19,667 nucleotides of DNA, from assembly GCA_017544525.1 (NCBI GenBank), contig JAFYEA010000031.1:1-19667 (forward strand), read 5' to 3'. Positions 13,561-19,667 of the stretch are shown piece after piece. The notes below the pieces were generated by a model that saw only the letters and a program-made list of their open reading frames with translations, did no database searches and was not told where the DNA came from. Source of the stretch: Bacilli bacterium. Lineage in GTDB: Bacteria > Bacillota_I > Bacilli_A > RF39 > UBA660. Positions within the stretch are counted from its first letter, which is position 1. Each line of letters starts with the position of its first letter. The translations under genes and the position numbers were made by a program.

Positions 13561-15138
13561 GTGTCATATTTTGATTTATGGTTTGCTTTTTTATTCGTAC
13601 CAGTAGTTGTATTAATATTCCTACTTGTACCTAAGAAAGCAAAACCATATATTTTATTATTTGCTAGTTATGCAATATTTTTTATGGTAAGTAATTTCCT
13701 TATCATATTTTTATTGCTATCTACAATATCTATATTTCTTGCAGGAAAGAAGTTTAAAAAACTCGATGGTGAAAAAGCCAAAGAGTTAGAAAAAGAAGAT
13801 ATAGATAAAAAACTTATTAAAGAAAAATATAAGAAAAAGAAGAAACATATTTTAGTGTTAGTAATACTATTTAATATTTCTTTTCTATTTGTATTTAAGT
13901 ATTTAAAGTTTTTTACTATTAATTTAAATGCAATACTTAAAGTATTTAAATTAGAAGAATTATCTATTATTAGTTTAATAGCTCCTTTAGGAATATCTTA
14001 TTATACTTTAAAAGCTATATCTTATGTTGTTGATACTTATAATGGAAAGATTGAAGCAGATGACAATTTTGTTAGGCTTGCTTTGTATGTGTCATTTTTT
14101 CCACAAATTATGGAAGGACCAATATCAACTTATAGTGAAACAGCAGAACAAATATATAATGCTTCTAAAGTAACTTATCATAACTTTTGTTATGGATACC
14201 AAAGAATCTTATTTGGATTTTTTAAAAAATTAATTATTGTTGATAGATTAAATATTTTAGTTAAACAAGTATTTAATAATTATATGAGTTTTAATGGATT
14301 ATCTATCTTAATTGGAATTATATCTTATACGATGCTTCTTTATATGGAGTTTTCAGGTACTATGGATGTAGTACTAGGTATTGGAGATATATTTGATATT
14401 AAGATTCCAGAAAACTTTAGACAGCCATTCTTTTCAAAAAATATAACTGACTTTTGGAGTAGGTGGCATATTAGTTTAGGTCATTTCTTAAAAGATTATG
14501 TATTCTATCCAGTATCTTTATCTAAACCGTTAAAAAAATTATCAGTTAGTTTAAGAAAAAAGTTAAGTGCACATTATAGTTCATTAATAGCAGGTGGTAT
14601 TGCACTTTTCTGTGTATGGTTTTTAAATGGATTATGGCATGGAGCAGGATGGCCATTCTTATTCTTTGGAATGTATCATTTTGTTTTAATACTTATGGGT
14701 AATATATTTGAACCATTAATTATTAAGATATGTGCTAAATTAAAGATAAATAGAGAAAGTAAGAAGTACTATGGATTCCAAATTGTCAAAACATCACTTT
14801 TGGTATTTATTGGTGAAATGTTCTTTAGAGCTGATACTGTAAGAGATGGACTTAGAATGCTAAAGATTATGTTTACTAAGATGTTTGTACTTTCTAAGAA
14901 TGAATTTTACTATTTTGGCTTAGATATGTTTGATGTAGCATTAATCTTTATTGGATTAATAGTAGTATTAGTAATAAGTATTTTAAAAGAAAATAATGTT
15001 AATGTAAGAGATGAAGTAGAGAAGAAACACATTATAGTTAGATGGGCAATTTATTATTTGTTAATTCTTTCTATTATTGTATTAGGAGCATATGGGCCAA
15101 CTTACGCACCAGTTGATCCAATATATGCTGATTTTTAG
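13561..15138 (+). CDS. MBOAT-family membrane O-acyltransferase (DltB/AlgI-like)
   Basis: The start is GTG 13561, 1 base after the carrier stop, with GAGGA five bases in front. At 525 residues it is longer than typical DltB (about 400) and closer to AlgI-type MBOATs, whose C-terminal GxYGPxY ending it shares (LGAYGPTYAPVDPIYADF). It has about ten to twelve membrane segments. The MBOAT signature is complete: ITDFWSRWHISLGHFLKDYV (295-314, His303) and NGLWHGAGWPFLFFGMYHF (356-374), where His360 is the catalytic histidine. A Lys-rich cytoplasmic loop (residues 63-96) separates the first two hydrophobic regions. By analogy with DltB it takes the acyl group from the carrier thioester on the cytoplasmic side and passes it across the membrane, here together with the SGNH protein encoded next. 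Confidence 0.9.
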   Translation: MSYFDLWFAFLFVPVVVLIFLLVPKKAKPYILLFASYAIFFMVSNFLIIFLLLSTISIFLAGKKFKKLDGEKAKELEKEDIDKKLIKEKYKKKKKHILVLVILFNISFLFVFKYLKFFTINLNAILKVFKLEELSIISLIAPLGISYYTLKAISYVVDTYNGKIEADDNFVRLALYVSFFPQIMEGPISTYSETAEQIYNASKVTYHNFCYGYQRILFGFFKKLIIVDRLNILVKQVFNNYMSFNGLSILIGIISYTMLLYMEFSGTMDVVLGIGDIFDIKIPENFRQPFFSKNITDFWSRWHISLGHFLKDYVFYPVSLSKPLKKLSVSLRKKLSAHYSSLIAGGIALFCVWFLNGLWHGAGWPFLFFGMYHFVLILMGNIFEPLIIKICAKLKINRESKKYYGFQIVKTSLLVFIGEMFFRADTVRDGLRMLKIMFTKMFVLSKNEFYYFGLDMFDVALIFIGLIVVLVISILKENNVNVRDEVEKKHIIVRWAIYYLLILSIIVLGAYGPTYAPVDPIYADF

Positions 15139-15146
15139 GAGGGGTT

Positions 15147-16076
15147 ATGAAGAATTTATTTAAAAGTATTTGTTTTATCTTAATTTTTCTAGTTCTTCTA
15201 TCAGTATCAGTATTTATTCTCTTACCAAAACAAAATTTATTTAAATATAGTTTCCTTAACTTCTTGGATTATGAAATCCTAGAAGAAGAGGATAATAAAG
15301 TAGACGTTTTATTTGTAGGTGATAGTCTAGTCTATAACTCTGTATCACCAATGGAAATATGGAATGAATTTGGTATAACATCATTTGACTGCTCAACACC
15401 AGCACAGCTTACGGAAACAAGTTACGAATATATTAAAATAGCAGTTGAAAGACAACACCCAAAAGTAATATTTTTGGAGGCTAACGTTTTGTTCCGTGAT
15501 CCAAAAAATAGAACTAGTGAAAGAAAATTAAAAGATTTTTATGATAGATATTCCATATTAGATGATTATCATGATAATTGGAAAGACTTATTAGAATATG
15601 GAAAACCACTTAATGTTAATAAAGGTTATTATTATGTTAATAGAGTAAATAAAGCAGAAGTATTTAATTATATGCAGAATAGACATAAGTCTATTAAAAT
15701 ACCTAAAGTTAATGTTTTATATTTTGAAAAAATATTAGACATATGTAGAGAAAATAATATTAAACTTATCTTATTTGGAATTCCAAGTATGAAAAGTTGG
15801 AGTTATGAAAAAGATAGAATGGCTACTGTTTTTGCAGAAGAATATAATCTAGAGTTTATTGATCTTAACTTAGTTGAAGAAATAAGAATCGATTGGAGAA
15901 CTGAAACAAAGGATGAAGGAAGTCACTTAAATTATGAAGGCGCAAAAAAAGTTTCCAGTTATCTAGGAAACTATATTAAACAAAATAATTTAGTTACTTC
16001 ACATAAAGATGATCCAAACTATGATGATTGGAATGAATCATATAGAAAGTATTCTAAACAATTACAATTCTATTAA
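15147..16076 (+). CDS. SGNH/DltD-like membrane-anchored surface transferase
   Basis: A strong ribosome binding site (AGGAGGGG, overlapping the MBOAT stop) precedes ATG 15147. The 309-residue product has an N-terminal membrane anchor (about residues 7-27) and an extracytoplasmic SGNH-type domain. Block I is FVGDSLVYN with nucleophile Ser60. The C-terminal block is DEGSHLNYEGAKK, with His260 and an acidic partner, Asp256 or Glu257. It is shorter than canonical DltD (about 420), nearer to AlgJ-like and other acyltransfer SGNH partners of MBOATs. Inferred role: the outer-face step, moving the acyl group from the MBOAT to the polymer. It ends the operon and overlaps the 3' end of acpS by 15 bases, with no terminator hairpin between them. 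Confidence 0.8.
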   Translation: MKNLFKSICFILIFLVLLSVSVFILLPKQNLFKYSFLNFLDYEILEEEDNKVDVLFVGDSLVYNSVSPMEIWNEFGITSFDCSTPAQLTETSYEYIKIAVERQHPKVIFLEANVLFRDPKNRTSERKLKDFYDRYSILDDYHDNWKDLLEYGKPLNVNKGYYYVNRVNKAEVFNYMQNRHKSIKIPKVNVLYFEKILDICRENNIKLILFGIPSMKSWSYEKDRMATVFAEEYNLEFIDLNLVEEIRIDWRTETKDEGSHLNYEGAKKVSSYLGNYIKQNNLVTSHKDDPNYDDWNESYRKYSKQLQFY

Positions 16077-16418
16077 TACAATAGAAGTGGTAAAATTATC
16101 ATCATGGGAGATTGATACGCTTATATTGTTGTTTGCATATAAACTATTTAGTTCATTATGAACAACGATGTATGGAGCGTTATTCTCATCATGTATTATT
16201 TCAATATCTTTTAAGGAATAATTATTTATTCCTTTTTTTATTGCTTTTAAGAAAGCCTCTTTAGAACAAAATATGCCTGCAATAGTGCCATTGTAGTTAT
16301 CTTTACTTTTTATATATTCTATTTCTTGTTCTGTAAAAGTATTATTCATAAAAGTTTCATTTTCTTTAATTTTTTCAAATCTATTATTATTTAGTAAATC
16401 TATTCCTACTGAATACAT
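16062..16418 (-). CDS. acpS: Holo-[acyl-carrier-protein] synthase
   Basis: At 118 residues it has the usual AcpS length. The metal-binding Asp7 is in GIDLLNNNRF, Glu54 is in the FCSKEAFLKAI helix, and the C-terminal SVSISHDDNFTTSIVLI strand pair is present. It transfers 4'-phosphopantetheine from CoA to the conserved Ser of carrier proteins. GGAAGTG precedes the ATG. It is convergent with the dlt-like operon. In many Bacillota acpS is a housekeeping gene near alr or dnaA-distal loci, so its place here suggests, but does not prove, that it serves the 13332 carrier as well as fatty-acid ACP. Confidence 0.92.
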   Translation of the reverse strand: MYSVGIDLLNNNRFEKIKENETFMNNTFTEQEIEYIKSKDNYNGTIAGIFCSKEAFLKAIKKGINNYSLKDIEIIHDENNAPYIVVHNELNSLYANNNISVSISHDDNFTTSIVLIEL

Positions 16419-16437
16419 ATTATCACTTCCAGTATTT

Positions 16438-16443
16438 ATTATA
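16438..16443 (-). promoter_or_regulatory. -10 element for acpS
   Basis: A perfect TATAAT on the minus strand, 19 bases before the acpS start codon. No good -35 is visible. Confidence 0.4.
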
Positions 16444-16481
16444 CTATAAAAGATTTAAAAAGCGATATACTACGTATTTTA

Positions 16482-16510
16482 TTGCAAATTCAAACGTTTT
16501 GTTGTATAAT
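16482..16510 (+). promoter_or_regulatory. Promoter of the 16533 gene
   Basis: TTGCAA (16482-16487), a 17-base spacer ending TTTGTTG, and TATAAT (16505-16510) followed by AGCCACAC. It is a near relative of the 8587 promoter in both elements, spacer end, +1 region and GGGGA-TATTATG leader. Confidence 0.7.
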
Positions 16511-16532
16511 AGCCACACAAGAGGGGACTATT

Positions 16533-17468
16533 ATGAGTAGATACGAAGAGGATGAGAGAAAAATAGACGAAATGTTTGAACTATCTAGTGCAATTATGCG
16601 TCAATATGACTTATTAACTGATACAGAACTTTTATGTGGAATAGGTAGTAAAGAATATGAAACAGTTGTTAGAAATATTACAATTGCTAGTGAGTTGGAT
16701 GATGAGTTAAAAGCGGCTTTATACAAAGATACTAAATTGGCAATAAGATTTAGAGATGGTGTTTTTGCAAGAGGAGATACAAGAAACGTTGGAATAATGT
16801 CTAATGATTATGTTTTAACTGATCAAATTTATTATTCTGCTAAAAGTAATGATTATGATTTATTAAATGATTATGGAAGAGTATTATGTGATAAAGAAAC
16901 ATTCCTTGAAAGAGAATATTATCCATCTGTTAGAACATTAAGAATGAAGGGTGCGTTGACTACACTTCATCAAAAAACATATATTAGAATTCTTGATGAT
17001 GAAATTGCAAGAACAGAAGATCCTGTTATGAAAAGAGCTCTAATAGATGAAAAAAATTCCACATTAATGTTAAATCCTCAATTAGAAAGTTGGTATTTCT
17101 TCTTATTTAAAAGAGATGAAGCTTTATGTGTTGAAGATGACGAAACAATTGCAAAAGCAATCGGTGTTGATATAAAGGCATATAAAAGATTTAAAACAAA
17201 ATTCTTTGAAGAACAAGTTGATGAGATAGAGGATAGATTGGTAGAAAAAGATTCTGATGCAAAACGTCCTGAAAAATTACTTATAAATAAATTGAAACTA
17301 ATAAGTGCTTTGGCACATTTAGATGCTGATGCAGTAAGTAAAAAATACAATGACTTTTATTCAAATATATTCTCAGGGGATGTTAATAATAAAGGTGTAC
17401 AAGCTGCAACGGTTGATAATGGATATTCCGAGTATCCTGAGTATCTTAAAAGATTAGCAATGAAATGA
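16533..17468 (+). CDS. Uncharacterised soluble protein (311 aa)
   Basis: No recognised family. ATG 16533 follows GAGGGG; an in-frame upstream ATG at 16482 coincides with the -35 and is rejected. The product is largely helical and strongly charged, without signal peptide or membrane segments. Visible stretches are an N-terminal DERKIDEMFELSSAIMRQYD helix, a central RMKGALTTLHQKTYIRILDD segment and a C-terminal helical part with the end PEYLKRLAMK. The last-codon TGA lies in the terminator stem. It is transcribed alone between acpS and rlmN. The promoter shared with the 8640 gene suggests the two are expressed together. Confidence 0.75.
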   Translation: MSRYEEDERKIDEMFELSSAIMRQYDLLTDTELLCGIGSKEYETVVRNITIASELDDELKAALYKDTKLAIRFRDGVFARGDTRNVGIMSNDYVLTDQIYYSAKSNDYDLLNDYGRVLCDKETFLEREYYPSVRTLRMKGALTTLHQKTYIRILDDEIARTEDPVMKRALIDEKNSTLMLNPQLESWYFFLFKRDEALCVEDDETIAKAIGVDIKAYKRFKTKFFEEQVDEIEDRLVEKDSDAKRPEKLLINKLKLISALAHLDADAVSKKYNDFYSNIFSGDVNNKGVQAATVDNGYSEYPEYLKRLAMK

Positions 17469-17501
17469 TAAATTAGAAAATATCTAATTTATCTTTTTTT
17501 T
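17467..17501 (+). terminator. Terminator of the 16533 gene
   Basis: GATAAATTAG (17467-17476), loop AAAATAT and CTAATTTATC (17484-17493), followed by eight T. Confidence 0.8.
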
Positions 17502-17511
17502 ATGTTAAATA

Positions 17512-17520
17512 TGTTATAAT
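17512..17520 (+). promoter_or_regulatory. Extended -10 promoter of the rlmN-prpC-prkC operon
   Basis: TGTTATAAT lies 10 bases after the preceding terminator, with the near-copy TGTTAAAT just upstream (17503-17510). No good -35 is visible. Confidence 0.55.
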
Positions 17521-17543
17521 AATGATATAAGTGGAAGTGTAAT

Positions 17544-18566
17544 ATGAAAAACATATATGATATGACAATTGAACAATTAGAAGATTACTTTCTAGGTATT
17601 GGGGAAAAGAAATTTAAAGCTTTGCAATTATATAGTTGGTTATATGAGAAAAGAATAAATTCCTTTGATGAAATTACTGATATTAAAAAAGTAGTTGTGG
17701 ATAAGCTTAAAGAAGATTTCACACTTGATAAACTTAAAGTTCTTAAAGTTGAAAGAGATGAACTTGTTAATAAGTATTTATTTGAACTTCATGATGGAGC
17801 TTTAGTAGAAAGCGTTCTAATGAGACATGATTATGGTACTAGTATATGTGTATCTAGTCAGGTTGGATGTAACATGGGATGTAAGTTTTGTGAAAGTGGA
17901 AGACTTAAGAAAGTAAGAGACTTACAAGCTTATGAGATTGTACTTCAACTTTTAGAAGTTGAAAAAGATATAAAAGAAAGAATTACTCATGTAGTTATAA
18001 TGGGGATTGGAGAACCATTTGATAATTATTTAAATGTTACAAATTTCATTAAAATAATTAATCATCCGAAAGGTTTATCGATTGGATCTAGACATATTAC
18101 AGTGTCAACATCAGGTATTGTTCCGAAGATACTAGAGTTTGCTGATTTCCCTTATCAAGTTAATCTTGCTGTTAGCTTACATGCTCCAAATGATAAGTTA
18201 AGAGATGAGATAATGCCAATAAATAAAGCATACAAGATTAAAGATATTATGGATGCTTTAAAAATATATTATAAAAAGACAAATAGAAGAATAACGTTTG
18301 AGTATATAATGCTTGATGGAATTAATGATAAAGAAGAAAATGCTCAAGAATTGTGTAGATTATTAAAGGGGTTAAACTGCTATGTTAACTTAATTCCTTA
18401 TAATGAAACTAATAATATTCAATATAAAAGAAGTAAAAACGATAATATTTTGAAATTTTATGATATAATTAAAAAGAATAACATAGGTGTTACTATTAGA
18501 CGTGAATTTGGTTCTAATATTAGTGCAGCGTGTGGACAGCTTAGAAGTAAGAGGGAGGAACTATGA
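17544..18566 (+). CDS. rlmN: 23S rRNA (A2503-C2) / tRNA (A37-C2) methyltransferase
   Basis: This is a 340-residue radical SAM methyltransferase of the usual length. The [4Fe-4S]-binding CxxxCxxC is GCNMGCKFC (Cys109, Cys113, Cys116), followed by the family's VVIMGIGEPFDN and SLHAPND motifs, and the mechanistic C-terminal cysteine is present in SAACGQL (Cys330). Absence of a Cfr-like context and its place in an rlmN-prpC-prkC operon favour housekeeping RlmN over Cfr-type resistance. GGAAGTG precedes ATG 17544. The stop codon overlaps the next start (ATGA), indicating translational coupling. Confidence 0.95.
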   Translation: MKNIYDMTIEQLEDYFLGIGEKKFKALQLYSWLYEKRINSFDEITDIKKVVVDKLKEDFTLDKLKVLKVERDELVNKYLFELHDGALVESVLMRHDYGTSICVSSQVGCNMGCKFCESGRLKKVRDLQAYEIVLQLLEVEKDIKERITHVVIMGIGEPFDNYLNVTNFIKIINHPKGLSIGSRHITVSTSGIVPKILEFADFPYQVNLAVSLHAPNDKLRDEIMPINKAYKIKDIMDALKIYYKKTNRRITFEYIMLDGINDKEENAQELCRLLKGLNCYVNLIPYNETNNIQYKRSKNDNILKFYDIIKKNNIGVTIRREFGSNISAACGQLRSKREEL

Positions 18567-19303
18567 AGACATTTTATTTAACAGATGCAGGTAAAGTAAG
18601 ATCTCACAATGAAGATAGTGTAATAATCACTAAGAATCAAAGTGGAGATTATTTGATGGCAGTTGCTGATGGAATGGGTGGCCATTCTGCTGGTGAGATT
18701 GCATCAAGTATAGTTGTTAGTCATATTAGTAAGTGCTTTAATGAATCATTCTGCAATATGGAAAAATCAAAAGCAGTTAACTGGATGCGCGAAATGGCAA
18801 CAGAAGTTAATGATTTGATATTTAGTTATGCTAAAGATCATCCTGAAAGCAAAGGAATGGGTACTACTTTAGTTATGGCTTTAGTAACTACTGATTATGT
18901 ATTAATTGGTAACATAGGGGATTCTTCCGGTTTTGTAGTTAAAGATTTAGAAATGCACAAAGTTACTTATGACCACACACTAGTTAACTTACTTTTAAAA
19001 GCTGGTGAATTAACTCCAGAAGAAGCAAAAGATCATCCTAAAAAGAATGTTCTTATGAAAGCTCTTGGAGCTAATAATCCAATAGATATTGATATCTTTG
19101 ATTGTGATATGGATATTAGTTCAATTCTTTTATGTAGTGATGGACTTACATCTATGTTGGAAGAAGAACAAATAGAAAAAGTATTATTAAGTGATTTAGA
19201 AATAGAAGATAAAGTTATTAAACTTATTAGAAAGAGTAATAATCGTGGGGGGACAGATAATATTTCTATTGCATACTTAGAATTTTCAGAAAGTGGTGAT
19301 TAG
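18563..19303 (+). CDS. prpC: PP2C-family Ser/Thr protein phosphatase (PrpC/Stp)
   Basis: The 246-residue length is typical of PrpC. Metal-binding motifs are complete: VRSHNEDS (Asp18), [12 protein letters not shown] (Asp36), [26 protein letters not shown] (near residue 193) and GGTDNIS (near 231). It removes phosphate from proteins phosphorylated by the kinase encoded next. The ribosome binding site GAGGGAGG lies in the end of rlmN, and the start overlaps its stop. Confidence 0.95.
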   Translation: MKTFYLTDAGKVRSHNEDSVIITKNQSGDYLMAVADGMGGHSAGEIASSIVVSHISKCFNESFCNMEKSKAVNWMREMATEVNDLIFSYAKDHPESKGMGTTLVMALVTTDYVLIGNIGDSSGFVVKDLEMHKVTYDHTLVNLLLKAGELTPEEAKDHPKKNVLMKALGANNPIDIDIFDCDMDISSILLCSDGLTSMLEEEQIEKVLLSDLEIEDKVIKLIRKSNNRGGTDNISIAYLEFSESGD

Positions 19304-19305
19304 CG

Positions 19306-19667
19306 TTGTTTACAAAGGGGCAAATGATTAATGATCGTTATGAAGTTATAAAAAGTATAGGTGAAGGTGGAATGGCAAACGTTTATCTAGCAAATGATAC
19401 GTTTCTAGATAGAAAAGTTGCTGTTAAGATATTAAGAGGAGATTTATCTACTGATGAGAAGTTTATTCGTAGATTTCAAAGAGAAGCTTATGCAGCTTCA
19501 GCTTTATCTCATCCTAATATAGTAGAGATGTATGATGTTGGTGAAGATAATGGAACATACTTCATCGTAATGGAATACATTGAAGGAAGAACATTAAAAC
19601 AACTTCTAAAAAAACGTGGAAGTTTAACTTCTCCAGAAGTTGTTGATATAATGCTTCAATTAACAGA
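19306..19667 (+). CDS. prkC: Eukaryotic-type Ser/Thr protein kinase, PrkC/Stk family (3' end outside window)
   Basis: Only the N-terminal 120 residues are present. The glycine-rich loop is [12 protein letters not shown], the ATP-binding lysine is in KVAVKIL (Lys41 if started at 19306), the helix-C Glu is in [17 protein letters not shown] (Glu60), and the hinge is VMEYIEG. The proposed start is TTG 19306, 2 bases after the prpC stop, giving [13 protein letters not shown], which lines up with the MLxxGxxIxxRYE start of PrkC proteins; ATG 19324 is the alternative, with AAAGGGG only 3 bases in front. The full protein would be expected to have a membrane segment and outer PASTA repeats that sense muropeptides, outside this window. 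Confidence 0.93.
   Translation, partial: MFTKGQMINDRYEVIKSIGEGGMANVYLANDTFLDRKVAVKILRGDLSTDEKFIRRFQREAYAASALSHPNIVEMYDVGEDNGTYFIVMEYIEGRTLKQLLKKRGSLTSPEVVDIMLQLT

Noticed and set aside
17544..18566. Possible Cfr-type antibiotic-resistance methyltransferase
   Set aside because: Length, motifs and the rlmN-prpC-prkC operon fit the housekeeping enzyme.
1..19667. CRISPR arrays, insertion sequences, transposases, rRNA
   Set aside because: No regularly spaced repeats, no transposase-like product and no rRNA stretch were seen; the only mobile-element hint is the tRNA fragment.

Overview
The window is very AT-rich DNA with short intergenic gaps, canonical TTGnnn-17-TATAAT or TGnTATAAT promoters, GGAGG-type ribosome binding sites and many small hairpin-T-tract terminators. 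TGA acts as a genuine stop (the ligase, rlmN and the 16533 gene all end in TGA) while Trp is TGG, so the code is the standard bacterial one, not the Mycoplasma one. Together with a PrkC/PrpC pair and a teichoic-acid-type modification cluster, this points to a low-GC Bacillota, probably an uncultured gut-type member of the Bacilli. The taxon is an inference; no rRNA is present.

Layout. 1-579: the 3' end of a gene entering from outside, then a decayed stretch with a broken coding remnant and the 3' half of a tRNA-Arg(TCT) cut exactly at the anticodon loop, which looks like an old integration scar. 579-2135: a membrane-anchored, outward-facing protein joining a rhodanese-like, a bacterial Ig-like and a thioredoxin-like domain. 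2172-5991: a divergent TetR regulator and ABC exporter (ATPase plus FtsX-type permease), with two matching inverted-repeat operators between them. 6158-9542: single-gene transcription units for three unrecognised soluble proteins and an MscS-type mechanosensitive channel. 9598-9682: a very small gene-like unit with a frameshift. 9741-10553: an unrecognised lipoprotein on the minus strand.

10653-16418 is the most interesting part. A five-gene operon resembles dlt (amino-acid adenylating ligase, carrier protein, MBOAT acyltransferase, SGNH-fold surface protein), but a fold-III PLP decarboxylase-like enzyme sits between ligase and carrier, the order is A-PLP-C-B-D, and the MBOAT is AlgI-like in size and ending. 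Convergent to it is acpS, whose product can arm the carrier with phosphopantetheine. The ligase keeps the Asp that binds an alpha-amino group but has Ser where DltA has its chirality-determining Cys. The PLP enzyme has Phe where decarboxylases of the fold normally have the PLP-stacking His. The working hypothesis is a surface-polymer modification pathway in which the carrier-bound (or free) amino acid is changed before export, for example decarboxylated to an omega-amino acyl group as in butirosin biosynthesis.

16533-end: one more unrecognised soluble protein, whose promoter closely matches that of the 8640 gene, then the conserved Bacillota operon rlmN-prpC-prkC (23S rRNA methyltransferase, PP2C phosphatase, PASTA-type Ser/Thr kinase), with the kinase cut by the window edge.
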